Of a stretch of 64,000 bases of DNA, positions 48,567 to 56,592 are shown one piece after another. This DNA is from Pectinatus haikarae (GTDB lineage: Bacteria; Bacillota; Negativicutes; Selenomonadales; Selenomonadaceae). The translations under genes were made by a program, and so were the position numbers. The DNA lies in assembly GCF_015732185.1 (NCBI RefSeq), contig NZ_WIQM01000016.1, positions 589,001 to 653,000 of the forward strand, given 5' to 3'. How positions within the stretch are numbered: position 1 is the stretch's first letter; each line of letters begins with the position of its first letter. Below the pieces are notes generated by a model that was not told where the DNA came from, did no database searches, and saw only the letters and a program-made list of their open reading frames with translations.

Positions 48567-49004
48567 TCAATTTTGATTGAAGACATCGTGAAAAAATTTT
48601 TTATCCTCAGTGACAAATAATTTATTTAATAACACTTTATCTTCCAATATATCTGATAATTTCGAGAAAAACACATCATCTTCTTCAGGATTTATTGCCA
48701 GACCTATAAGCAAATAAACCATACCTCCCCCATATTGCAATCCTTTTGGAAACTGCAGGACGCAAATACCCGTCTTTTGAATAAATATCTCTGATCCAGG
48801 CATCCCGTGAGATATCGCAATCCCTCTGCCTATATAAGTGCTGCGCAATTTTTCACGCCGTATCATACTGGCAACATATTCCTGTTCCACAAAACCACCG
48901 GCTGCCAAATAATTTCCGGCTTTAGCAACAGCCGCCATTATATCAACAGACTCAATTCCCATAAATATACTGATATTCACCGCTGATTTTTCTTTGTCAG
49001 CCAT
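48567..49004 (-). CDS. Second PTS EIIA component, divergent copy
   Basis: A 145-residue EIIA of the fructose/mannitol family, clearly related to the gene at 43917-44345 but diverged. The phosphohistidine motif reads AISHG near residue 64 instead of AIPHG, followed by MPGSEIFIQKTGICVLQFP and LIGLAINPEEDDVFF. It is the first gene of the operon, with AGGAGA upstream of the ATG. It may serve transport, or it may be specialised for regulatory phosphorylation, since the PRD regulator lacks its own EIIA domain. Confidence 0.88.
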   Translation of the reverse strand: MADKEKSAVNISIFMGIESVDIMAAVAKAGNYLAAGGFVEQEYVASMIRREKLRSTYIGRGIAISHGMPGSEIFIQKTGICVLQFPKGLQYGGGMVYLLIGLAINPEEDDVFFSKLSDILEDKVLLNKLFVTEDKKFFHDVFNQN

Positions 49005-49020
49005 GCCTGCTTCTCCTATA

Positions 49021-49049
49021 AAATAAACGTTTATTTGCTTATTATTATA
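49021..49049 (-). promoter_or_regulatory. mtl promoter -10 and a 16-base palindromic operator
   Basis: Minus-strand TATAAT at 49044-49049 has no good -35 (TGGTCT), as expected for an activated promoter. Immediately downstream lies a perfect palindrome AAATAAACGTTTATTT (49021-49036) with a CG centre like LacI-family or cre sites. It sits at about +1 to +16, a position suited to repression. Confidence 0.5.
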
Positions 49050-49162
49050 ACGTATGCAATATACTCAGACCAGCAAATCTAGTGCTATCTTTTTCAAACT
49101 ACTTCTGACAAAATTACCGCTGTCAGTAAAAATTTCCATAAAATTTTAACCATTTTCTCCAT

Positions 49163-49195
49163 AAGAAAAAGGCCTTGCGAATTTCGCAAAGCCTT
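49163..49195 (-). terminator. Terminator of tRNA-Ser
   Basis: Twelve-base arms (49169-49180, 49184-49195) with one wobble and a minus-strand T run at 49163-49170. Confidence 0.82.
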
Positions 49196-49205
49196 GAATT
49201 TACTA

Positions 49206-49293
49206 TGGCAGAGAGGGTGGGATTCGAACCCACGGTACCTTGCGGTACAATTGATTTCGAGTCAATCACCTTCGACCACTCGGACACCTCTCC
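49206..49293 (-). tRNA. tRNA-Ser(CGA)
   Basis: An 88-base class II tRNA read on the minus strand. The anticodon loop CTCGAAA gives anticodon CGA (plus-strand 49257-49259), reading UCG. A long variable arm (GTACCGCAAGGTAC) confirms serine type, and the T arm GTGGGTTCGAATCCCAC is intact. The 3' CCA is encoded and the discriminator is G. Confidence 0.96.
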
Positions 49294-49348
49294 ATCGTTA
49301 AAAAGCAATAAAATTATAACACATGGCAAATCAAATTTCAATATTTTT

Positions 49349-49546
49349 TTATTCGTTCGTTTTTTTCACAATATCTTTCGCCATTTTTTCAAATTTTGGA
49401 CGCGGCATCATAACATAATGTCCACAGCCACAGCATTTTATACCAAAATCCATTCCCACCCGCAATATTTCCCAAGTGTCGCTGCCGCAGGGATGCTTTT
49501 TTTTCATTTTGACAATATCACCTTTTTGATAGTCAATCTTATTCAT
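49349..49546 (-). CDS. DUF951 family small protein
   Basis: Small conserved Firmicutes protein of unknown function, 65 residues. Features: YQKGDIVKMKKKHPCGSD at the start, then IKCCGCGHYVMMPR with three cysteines, which with the first cysteine probably bind zinc. Start at the ATG at 49546 after AAAGGTG; a GTG three codons upstream is less likely. It overlaps the end of the CDF transporter gene by eight bases. Related genes often lie next to mechanosensitive channel or translation genes; here context adds little. Confidence 0.85.
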   Translation of the reverse strand: MNKIDYQKGDIVKMKKKHPCGSDTWEILRVGMDFGIKCCGCGHYVMMPRPKFEKMAKDIVKKTNE

Positions 49547-50483
49547 TTTTTTCACCTTTATTACTTATGTTGTTATCCAAATTTAATTTGCATGTAGTTC
49601 TGGAAACTCGTTCGACAGGTTCGGGATGTATTACAACATCTACGGTCGCTCCCATAGTTTTTTTAATGTCCATTTCAATGGCATCACAGACTTTATGCAC
49701 ATCGCCTAAACTCATGCCGCAGTCAAAATTTATATGTGCATCTATCATTTTATATGCACCGGATGAACGTGTACGTAAATTATGATATCCCAATACAGCT
49801 TCATATTTCATAAATATATTCGATATCTTTTTTTCATATTCGGCTGACAAGCTCGCATCTGTCAGATCCCGCGTACTCTTAACGATCATTTTATAACCTG
49901 CCCGAAAGATTATCATCGCTACTGCTATTGCCACTACCGGATCAAGCCAATACCATCCCAGAATATGTATACCACAAAGCCCTATCAGCACTCCCACCGA
50001 AGTCCAAACATCAGACTGCAAATGCAGTCCGTCAGCTTCGAGTGCCTGTGAATCAGTTTTCCTTGCGACGGAAATCAATCTGCGCGAAACTAGTAAGTTG
50101 ATGATTATAGAAACAAACATTATCGCGATGCCATATTCAATATCCTGTATCTGCGGATTAGAACGGAATTTATCGAAAGTTTCATAAATTATCATTACAG
50201 CGGCCAGAACTATAAGCACTGCCTCGATTGCCGAAGATAAATTTTCATATTTACCATAGCCATAGTCATATTTTTGATCAGGCGGTATCATTGCCTTTCT
50301 GACTGCCCAAAAAGCAATCATAGCGGCAATAAGGTCGACACCTGAATGCATTGCCTCTGAGATCAAGCTCATTGCGCCGACATATAGGCCCACACAAAGT
50401 TTCAGTACGACTAGTATTGTATTCGATATCACTGACAAATATGCTGTACGCCGTTTCAAAACACCATGTGCAGCCGTATCCAT
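49539..50483 (-). CDS. Cation diffusion facilitator family transporter
   Basis: Exports divalent metals (zinc, manganese, iron or cobalt) in exchange for protons. About 315 residues with six hydrophobic segments (about 15-210) and a C-terminal cytosolic domain with the HINFDCGMSLGDVHKVCD motif. Metal-site residues are visible in SEAMHSGVDLIAA (about 45-57) and in ALEADGLHLQSDVWTS (about 150-165, HxxxD). The start is the ATG at 50483 with GAGAGG upstream. Metal choice cannot be read with confidence. The DUF951 gene overlaps its end. Confidence 0.92.
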   Translation of the reverse strand: MDTAAHGVLKRRTAYLSVISNTILVVLKLCVGLYVGAMSLISEAMHSGVDLIAAMIAFWAVRKAMIPPDQKYDYGYGKYENLSSAIEAVLIVLAAVMIIYETFDKFRSNPQIQDIEYGIAIMFVSIIINLLVSRRLISVARKTDSQALEADGLHLQSDVWTSVGVLIGLCGIHILGWYWLDPVVAIAVAMIIFRAGYKMIVKSTRDLTDASLSAEYEKKISNIFMKYEAVLGYHNLRTRSSGAYKMIDAHINFDCGMSLGDVHKVCDAIEMDIKKTMGATVDVVIHPEPVERVSRTTCKLNLDNNISNKGEKNE

Positions 50484-50525
50484 TATTTTACCTCTCATTC
50501 AAATACAATTTATAATAAGCACAAA

Positions 50526-50557
50526 AAATTAATCTGCGGAAAACCGCAGATTAATTT
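50526..50557 (-). terminator. Terminator at the end of the liv operon
   Basis: Perfect 14-base arms (50526-50539, 50544-50557) with a four-base loop, downstream of the CBS-ACT gene; the arms themselves start and end with A/T runs. Confidence 0.85.
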
Positions 50558-50605
50558 ATTTACATTATAGTAGCATACAACATACCAAAAGTAAAGGTTA
50601 CGGCT

Positions 50606-51256
50606 TTACAGCATACCGATTTTAGTTATATGAGAAACTTTATAACCTAGTTTTTGAAGATCAACTGTGATTTCATTCAAATCCGGAAAAGTTCCGCGAA
50701 TAATTGCCTCAGAATCACCATTAGGTGTGTTAAAAGAAACAAAACTGTCAATATTCAGCTGGTGCTTTGCAAATACATCGGCAATCTCTTTGGTCGCACC
50801 GATTTTATCCTTAAAATCAAGAGTAACACGCATTTTACCGCTGGCCAGCCCCATTACCTTTACCAATACACGGAAAATATCCGTTTCAGTTATTATGCCT
50901 ACCAACACCCCAACACTGCTCACTACCGGCATACCGCCTATTTTATTATTGCACATCAGCAGCGCTGCTTCTTCAACAGTTGCTTCATCAGAAACACAAA
51001 CTATCGGAGCAGACATTACATCGCTGACCGGCATTTTTGCCAGTAGCGAATTTATTTCATACTTAGCCAAGGTAGTCGCAGGGGAAGGAGCTATGCGTGA
51101 AATGTCACGATCACTTATAATACCTACTACTTTGCCGTCTTTCATAACAGGCAAACGGCGAAAATGATTCATTTTCATGAGTCCCGCAGCCTCATCCACA
51201 GGAGTATCCGCTGAAACAGTAATTGGGTTTCTTGTCATATAACTTGATACAAACAC
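50606..51256 (-). CDS. CBS-pair and ACT domain protein (AcuB-like)
   Basis: Cytoplasmic small-molecule sensor of 216 residues: two CBS domains (about 5-60 and 77-135; SYMTRNPITVSADTPVDEAA, DVMSAPIVCVSDEATVEEAA) and a C-terminal ACT domain (about 143-215; VTLDFKDKIGATKEIADVFAKH). CBS pairs bind adenosine nucleotides and ACT domains often bind amino acids. It starts with GTG after AAAGGAG, 28 bases downstream of livF, so it is probably the last gene of the liv operon and may sense branched-chain amino acid or energy status. Resembles AcuB, but no acuA or acuC is nearby. Confidence 0.88.
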   Translation of the reverse strand: MFVSSYMTRNPITVSADTPVDEAAGLMKMNHFRRLPVMKDGKVVGIISDRDISRIAPSPATTLAKYEINSLLAKMPVSDVMSAPIVCVSDEATVEEAALLMCNNKIGGMPVVSSVGVLVGIITETDIFRVLVKVMGLASGKMRVTLDFKDKIGATKEIADVFAKHQLNIDSFVSFNTPNGDSEAIIRGTFPDLNEITVDLQKLGYKVSHITKIGML

Positions 51257-51284
51257 ATTATCAGACTCCTTTCATTAACAGCCA

Positions 51285-51998
51285 TTATCCGCCAAGATAT
51301 GCCTTACGCACGTCCTCGCTGGCAGACAGCTCTTTAGCATCGCCGCTGAGCGTGATTTTTCCGGTTTCCAAAACATAGGCACGATTAGCTATTGATAACG
51401 CCATATTAGCATTCTGTTCTACAAGAAGAATAGTTGTTCCTGCTTTATTTATATCCTTTATTATCTCAAAAATTTCTTTTATCAAGAGAGGCGCCAATCC
51501 CATAGATGGTTCATCAAGCAGAAGAAGACGCGGACTGCTCATAAGAGCACGTCCCATCGCAAGCATTTGCTGTTCACCGCCTGACAGCGTGCCTGCCTCT
51601 TGTTTCTTGCGTTCGGCAAGACGGGGAAAATGTTTGAATACTCTTTCCAGATCGCTTTTTATGCCATTCTTATCTGTTCTGATATAAGCTCCTAGTTCAA
51701 GATTTTCCATAACTGTCATATTGGCAAAAATACGGCGGCCTTCCGGTACCTGAGATATTCCATATTCGACAATTTTATGTGCCGGCTGCCCGCTTATCGT
51801 CTTATCTTCAAACGATATTGTTCCTGTTTTAGGTTTAAGCAGCCCGGAAACAGTGCGCAGAGTGGTAGACTTGCCTGCACCATTAGCGCCAATAAGCGTG
51901 ACTATCTCACCTTGGTCCACCTCAAGGCTTATTCCTTTGATTGCATGAATAGCACCATAAAAAACATTTATATCATCCAGTTTCAACATTATAGCCAT
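51285..51998 (-). CDS. livF: Branched-chain amino acid ABC transporter ATP-binding protein LivF
   Basis: One of two ATPases of the leucine/isoleucine/valine importer. Walker A GANGAGKSTT near residue 39, signature LSGGEQQMLAMGRAL near 140, Walker B LLLLDEPSMGLAP near 158 and the H-loop equivalent VEQN. The 237 residues are normal; the short form and motif variants mark LivF rather than LivG. GAGGAGG precedes the start, two bases after livG. Confidence 0.95.
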   Translation of the reverse strand: MAIMLKLDDINVFYGAIHAIKGISLEVDQGEIVTLIGANGAGKSTTLRTVSGLLKPKTGTISFEDKTISGQPAHKIVEYGISQVPEGRRIFANMTVMENLELGAYIRTDKNGIKSDLERVFKHFPRLAERKKQEAGTLSGGEQQMLAMGRALMSSPRLLLLDEPSMGLAPLLIKEIFEIIKDINKAGTTILLVEQNANMALSIANRAYVLETGKITLSGDAKELSASEDVRKAYLGG

Positions 51999-52000
51999 TA

Positions 52001-52774
52001 TTAAGCCTCCTCACCAAGATAAGCACGGATAACCTCCGGATTTTTCTTAATCTCATCAGGCACTCCCTGGGCTATAATAGAACCATATTCCAGCACATAT
52101 ATACGTTCACAGATTCCCATTACGAGACTCATATCATGTTCGATAAGCAAGATGGAAAGAGCATATTCTTTTCTTATCCAGCTGATCATGTCCATAAGCT
52201 CGTTTGTTTCCTGCGGATTCATTCCGGCCGCAGGTTCATCCAAAAGCAAAAGCTGCGGATGTGTAGCCAACGCGCGCGCTATTTCCAGACGGCGCTGTGC
52301 ACCATAGGGCAGATTTTTTGCTATTTCGTCGGCCTTATCTTCCAGCTTAAATATTTTCAGCAGTTCCCGCCCGGTTTCTTCAATCTGACGTTCCTGTTTG
52401 ATGTAACGGCCAAAACGAAACGCAGCTTCCAGCAAATTATAATTCAAATGAGTATGATAGGCAATTTTTACATTATCCAAAACACTCAGCTCAGAAAACA
52501 GACGTATATTTTGAAAGGTTCTGGCAAGTCCTCTCTGTGTGATCTGGGATGGTTTCATCCCCAGCAAACTCCTTCCGTCTAAAGAAAGAGTCCCTGAGGT
52601 TGGCTGATAAACTCCCGTAAAAAGATTAAATGCCGTCGTCTTTCCTGCTCCGTTCGGACCGATAAGTCCCACTAATTCGCCTTTATTTATAGTCATATTA
52701 AAATTGCTGACAGCTTTTAACCCGCCGAACAATTTTGATATGTTCTTTGCCTCCAACAATATGCTCATACTCAT
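52001..52774 (-). CDS. livG: Branched-chain amino acid ABC transporter ATP-binding protein LivG
   Basis: Second ATPase of the importer, 257 residues. Walker A GPNGAGKTTAF near residue 37, signature LPYGAQRRLEIARAL near 155 (the LivG-type LPYG variant), Walker B LLLLDEPAAGMNP near 175 and the switch histidine in LLIEHDMSLVMG. It overlaps the livM stop by four bases. Confidence 0.95.
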   Translation of the reverse strand: MSMSILLEAKNISKLFGGLKAVSNFNMTINKGELVGLIGPNGAGKTTAFNLFTGVYQPTSGTLSLDGRSLLGMKPSQITQRGLARTFQNIRLFSELSVLDNVKIAYHTHLNYNLLEAAFRFGRYIKQERQIEETGRELLKIFKLEDKADEIAKNLPYGAQRRLEIARALATHPQLLLLDEPAAGMNPQETNELMDMISWIRKEYALSILLIEHDMSLVMGICERIYVLEYGSIIAQGVPDEIKKNPEVIRAYLGEEA

Positions 52775-53712
52775 TTTCCCCCTTTAAAACGTTTAAAAAT
52801 GGGCAAACTCGTAATTTCGATATTGCCGAACAACCCCTGCGGACGATAAAACATGAGCGCAATAAGGACAACGGCATATATGCTCATTCGCAGTTCAGGC
52901 CAATCGGAAAGCAGCGCCGAGATAGTAGTAAGAATAAATGCTCCTGCTATGGAGCCGGTAATAGAACCCATGCCGCCCATAACCACCATTATCAGATAGT
53001 TAAATGATGATAAAAAAGTAAAGGACGACGGATGCACTATATAGAAAGTATGAGCAAAGAGACATCCTGCCACTCCGGCAAAGCCTGCTCCTACGGTAAA
53101 AGCAAGCACTTTGTACTTTGTCGTATTCACACCCATAGCCTCCGCAGCTATTTCGTTTTCGCGAATTGCCACACAGGCACGGCCAAACGATGAATTCACA
53201 TAATTTTTTATAAAAAATACTACAAACAGCATTACAAAAAACGCCCATGCAAAATTTGTAGATTTGGGAATTCCCATAAAACCGGCCGCTCCGCCCACGT
53301 AATTGACATTCATTATAACGATACGAATTATTTCGCCCAGTCCTAATGTAGCTATAGCAAGATAGTCACCGCTGAGTCTCATCGTCGGCAGACCGATAAG
53401 GCAGCCTATGATAGCCGCCGTTACAAATGCCGTAATTAAACCGACAATAAAAGGCATATGAAAATTAACCGACAAAACAGCTCCCGTATAAGCTCCTATA
53501 GCCATAAAGCCTGCATGCCCCAAAGAAAATTGGCCTGTATAGCCATTTATAAGATTAAGACTTACAGACATAATTATATTTATACAGATTACAATTATAT
53601 TAAGCTGCCAAAAAGGATCCAAGGCTTCAGAAGAGATCAATCCCTGCAATACTGCAAAGACAATTAGGCTGATAACTATTGCCTTAAGATCTGTTTTACG
53701 CAATGAACTCAT
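52771..53712 (-). CDS. livM: Branched-chain amino acid ABC transporter permease LivM
   Basis: Integral membrane permease of 313 residues with about nine hydrophobic segments. Family motifs: LNLINGYTGQFSLGHAGFMAIGAY near residue 55, AIATLGLGEIIRI near 118 and the coupling region AIRENEIAAEAMGVN near 185, followed by KVLAFTVGAGFAGVAGCLFA. It forms a heterodimer with LivH. It begins nine bases after livH. Confidence 0.95.
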   Translation of the reverse strand: MSSLRKTDLKAIVISLIVFAVLQGLISSEALDPFWQLNIIVICINIIMSVSLNLINGYTGQFSLGHAGFMAIGAYTGAVLSVNFHMPFIVGLITAFVTAAIIGCLIGLPTMRLSGDYLAIATLGLGEIIRIVIMNVNYVGGAAGFMGIPKSTNFAWAFFVMLFVVFFIKNYVNSSFGRACVAIRENEIAAEAMGVNTTKYKVLAFTVGAGFAGVAGCLFAHTFYIVHPSSFTFLSSFNYLIMVVMGGMGSITGSIAGAFILTTISALLSDWPELRMSIYAVVLIALMFYRPQGLFGNIEITSLPIFKRFKGGK

Positions 53713-53721
53713 TTATCACAC

Positions 53722-54609
53722 CTACACTTTCTCGTTAGTATTTTTGCCCAAGAGACCTGACGGTTTAAAAAGTAAAACCAATATCAATATGGCAAAAGCT
53801 GCCGCATCACGAAAAGTAGAAGAAATAAAACCGCTTACCAGTGCTTCTATAATGCCCAGAATAATACCGCCGGCAGCAGCTCCCGGTAAGATGCCTATGC
53901 CGCCAAGAACAGCTGCAACAAAAGCCTTAAGGCCCGGCATTATTCCCATGAGAGGATCAATGGAATTGTAATAAATCCCCACCAATACTCCCGCAGCGGC
54001 AGCCAGGGCCGAACCTATCCCGAACGTTACTGAAATAATCCTGTTAGAGTTTATCCCCATCAACTGCGCCGTCTCAGTATCAAAGGAAACAGCACGCATA
54101 GCCTTTCCCACTTTCGTATACTGGACTATATAGGTCAAAATAGCCATAAGAATTATTGTTATGGCAAAAATCATTATCTGCTGATTATTAATAATAAACG
54201 GTCCTATATGATAAGCAGCATCATCCAGAAGACTGGGAAAAGTCCTCGGCTGCGGCGTAACAAAATACATCATTGTATACTCAAGAAAAAATGATACACC
54301 AATCGCTGTTATCAATACAGATATACGTGGTGCTGAACGCAGCGGTCTATATGCAAACCTTTCTATAAGCATCCCCAATATTCCTGTCAGAAGCATTGAT
54401 ACAAGCAAAGCAGGCAAAACCGGCCAATTCATTATAGTTATGCAAAAAAAGCCGATATACGCACCAACCATATAGATATCGCCATGCGCAAAGTTTATAA
54501 GTTTGATAATGCCATATACCATGGTATATCCTAAAGCAATCAGCGCATAAATACTCCCCAGCGATATTCCATTGATCAGCTGCTGCAGGAACTGATCCAT
54601 AATCCCCAT
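53722..54609 (-). CDS. livH: Branched-chain amino acid ABC transporter permease LivH
   Basis: Permease partner of LivM, 295 residues with about eight hydrophobic segments. The N-terminal QQLINGISLGSIYALIALGY and INFAHGDIYMVGAY motifs are diagnostic; MRAVSFDTETAQLMGIN is the coupling loop and KAFVAAVLGGIGILPGAAAGG follows. A GGGGG site precedes the ATG at 54609. It is separated from livJ by 383 bases containing its own promoter and an attenuator-like RNA. Confidence 0.95.
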   Translation of the reverse strand: MGIMDQFLQQLINGISLGSIYALIALGYTMVYGIIKLINFAHGDIYMVGAYIGFFCITIMNWPVLPALLVSMLLTGILGMLIERFAYRPLRSAPRISVLITAIGVSFFLEYTMMYFVTPQPRTFPSLLDDAAYHIGPFIINNQQIMIFAITIILMAILTYIVQYTKVGKAMRAVSFDTETAQLMGINSNRIISVTFGIGSALAAAAGVLVGIYYNSIDPLMGIMPGLKAFVAAVLGGIGILPGAAAGGIILGIIEALVSGFISSTFRDAAAFAILILVLLFKPSGLLGKNTNEKV

Positions 54610-54771
54610 CAGAAAGCCCCCATTACATTTTATTTTTTTAATAAATACATAATACTATAATCAAAAGTTAAATAAATGAGAATTGCAACACTGCACTGTC
54701 CCGTGCACTTATAATTCTCGTTAAAAAACACTTTGACCATGTACCACTATTTGGCTGGCTCCTAATTATAG

Positions 54772-54807
54772 ACAAAAATAAAACCTTCAGCCGACCAGCT
54801 AAAGGTT
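54772..54807 (-). terminator. Intrinsic terminator inside the livJ-livH spacer
   Basis: Ten-base arms (54798-54807 and 54782-54791, one G-U pair) with a six-base loop, followed on the minus strand by TTTTATTTTTG. It stops the short RNA that begins at the internal promoter, unless the alternative fold forms. Confidence 0.85.
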
Positions 54808-54886
54808 CCGATGCCAACCAGTGCTTCAACCTAAGCAGCTCACCGTTGAGCACATATCAACTATTATAAACATACGATCAGTTATA
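54774..54886 (-). ncRNA. Candidate structured leader or small RNA between livJ and livH
   Basis: About 113 bases from the predicted start to the terminator. Fold seen by eye: a nine-base hairpin (54845-54853 with 54821-54830, one bulged base, 14-base loop), then a GGTT/AACC hairpin (54816-54819 with 54804-54807, eight-base loop) whose right arm shares four bases with the terminator's first arm, so the two are mutually exclusive. That is attenuator architecture upstream of livHMGF. I do not recognise it as a T-box or any riboswitch class known to me. It could equally be an independent small RNA. Confidence 0.6.
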
Positions 54887-54892
54887 TTTGAT

Positions 54893-54922
54893 ATTATATG
54901 TTACAGATTATATTATTGTCAA
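54893..54922 (-). promoter_or_regulatory. Internal promoter upstream of livH
   Basis: Perfect TTGACA (54917-54922) and perfect TATAAT (54893-54898) with an 18-base spacer on the minus strand, inside the livJ-livH gap. Confidence 0.8.
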
Positions 54923-54992
54923 TATCAGTCTGATATCTGCCAATCCTTCAGTCAATTCCAGCCGAACCGACCGAAATTGACCGTCCCCCTGA

Positions 54993-56174
54993 TCAATTTT
55001 CCGGGGCTATCTTTTCCCGCATAACTTTATTGCCATCTTTCATTTCAATTATTACGGCAGATTTTATAGGATTATGATCCTTATTTATACTGATAACACC
55101 AGTTCCTACCTGAATATCCTTCAGATTTTCCAATGCATCACGTATTTTTTGCGGATCGCTGCTCTTAGCCTGTTTAATGGCTTCAATCAGCATTTTTCCG
55201 GCATCATATCCCAAGGCTGCAAAAACATTAGGTTCCTTGCCGTTATTTTCTTTTTCAAACATTTTTATAAAATTCTGCACATCTTTATCCTGATCGGAAT
55301 AATGTGTACTGTAAAATGTATTGTTCAGCGGATCTTTGCCCGCTATATCTATAACCTTTGTATCATCCCAGCCGTCCGTACCAAGTAAAGGTGCTGTTAT
55401 TCCCAGTTCACGCGCCTGTTTTACTATTTTGCCGACTTCTTCATAATAAGCAGGAATAAAAATTATATCCGGGTTGGCTGCTTTTATTTTTGTGAGTGTT
55501 GTCTTAAAATCCTGATCCTTCTGGACAAAAGCTTCTTCGTCGACGATCTGCCCGCCTGATGCTTCAAATTTTTCTCTGAATACCTTTCCCAGACTTTTTG
55601 AATAATCCGTGCTTGAATCAACATAAATAACCGCTGTTTTTGCATGTAGTGTTTTAACTGCAAAGGTAGACATTACTTCTCCCTGCTGCGGATCAATAAA
55701 GCAGCTGCGAAAAACAAAGGGCTTAACCTTGCCATTATCATCTACAGTTACCTTCGGGCTGGTAGCTGCCGGTGCGATAAGAGGAATCTTGCTGTCTGTC
55801 ACGATTGGCGATGAAGCTAAAACATCACCGGTAGTAGCCGGTCCGACAATAGCTGAAACCTTATCCGTAACCAACTTTGTTGTCGCATTAGCTGACTCTG
55901 ATGCTTCCGATTTGCTGTCTACTTCTTCAAGCTCAATTTTCTTTCCGTCGATTCCGCCTGCATCATTTACTTCCTTAACTGCCAATCTCAAGCCGTCCAA
56001 AGCAGCTGAACCATAATTTGCGGCATTCCCGGTAAGCTCGAAATTCGCTCCGATTTTGATGGTATTGGCATCATCTGCATTCTTTTGTCCGCCACAGCCG
56101 GAAAGAACTGCTGACATCATTGTCACACCAAGAAGCGTACCGACAATTTTTAAACGCTTTCCCCTTAATTCCAT
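54993..56174 (-). CDS. livJ: Branched-chain amino acid ABC transporter substrate-binding lipoprotein
   Basis: Periplasmic-binding-fold receptor for branched-chain amino acids, 393 residues. It has a basic N terminus, a hydrophobic segment and the lipobox LSGC with the lipidated C27, then a Peripla_BP_6 domain with IKIGANFELTGNAANYG, LRLAVKEVNDAGGIDGKKIEL and VSAIVGPATTGDVLAS. AGGAGG precedes the ATG. It is the first gene of the liv cluster with its own promoter; the separate promoter before livH would allow more receptor than permease or different control. Confidence 0.95.
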   Translation of the reverse strand: MELRGKRLKIVGTLLGVTMMSAVLSGCGGQKNADDANTIKIGANFELTGNAANYGSAALDGLRLAVKEVNDAGGIDGKKIELEEVDSKSEASESANATTKLVTDKVSAIVGPATTGDVLASSPIVTDSKIPLIAPAATSPKVTVDDNGKVKPFVFRSCFIDPQQGEVMSTFAVKTLHAKTAVIYVDSSTDYSKSLGKVFREKFEASGGQIVDEEAFVQKDQDFKTTLTKIKAANPDIIFIPAYYEEVGKIVKQARELGITAPLLGTDGWDDTKVIDIAGKDPLNNTFYSTHYSDQDKDVQNFIKMFEKENNGKEPNVFAALGYDAGKMLIEAIKQAKSSDPQKIRDALENLKDIQVGTGVISINKDHNPIKSAVIIEMKDGNKVMREKIAPEN

Positions 56175-56341
56175 GAAACTCCTCCTATTAAGATACCTTA
56201 CTTAGATTTTTAAAAGCATCTTTCCCCAGGTATGAACTTGATTATACGACGACCGCTTACACTGCAATCAGCTCAGTTGAACCCAGATCTCTATCTCGTA
56301 TAAAAAAGAGCATTAACTGCCATTCTTATTGCAATAAATAT
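56175..56341 (-). promoter_or_regulatory. Untranslated leader of livJ
   Basis: About 160 bases from the livJ promoter to its start. It has a palindrome TTATTGCAATAA near the 5' end and ATACGA/TCGTAT and ATACC/GGTAT arms. A stretch TCAACTGAGCTGATT resembles TCAACGGTGAGCTGCTT in the livH leader RNA. No terminator is seen, so any control would be post-initiation and unproven. Confidence 0.4.
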
Positions 56342-56370
56342 ATTATAGTTTGCAAGTATACACTAGTCAA
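56342..56370 (-). promoter_or_regulatory. Promoter of livJ
   Basis: Minus-strand TTGACT (56365-56370), 17-base spacer, TATAAT (56342-56347). The rest of the spacer up to manA at 56592 is AT-rich with nothing else recognisable. Confidence 0.75.
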
Positions 56371-56592
56371 GAAAAAATTTTAGGGTTATATCGTTTATAT
56401 ATACAAAAAAAACTTCTTATCCTCATTTTAGGAAAAAATATAAATAGTATTTTTCATAATTCCTTTAAAATATGAAAAGGGGACAAAAAATCATACTATT
56501 CTCTCCTGATGCACAATATAATTGTTCCTGATAAAATCAGGCAATATCGCTACTCAGATATACTGTGCTATAATAAACCAGAGGTGAATTAT

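Noticed and set aside
54668-54853. A 61-codon minus-strand frame across the liv leader
   Set aside because: It runs through the predicted hairpin and terminator, has no ribosome site and no protein-like composition; the RNA structure explains the region better. A short leader peptide cannot be fully excluded.
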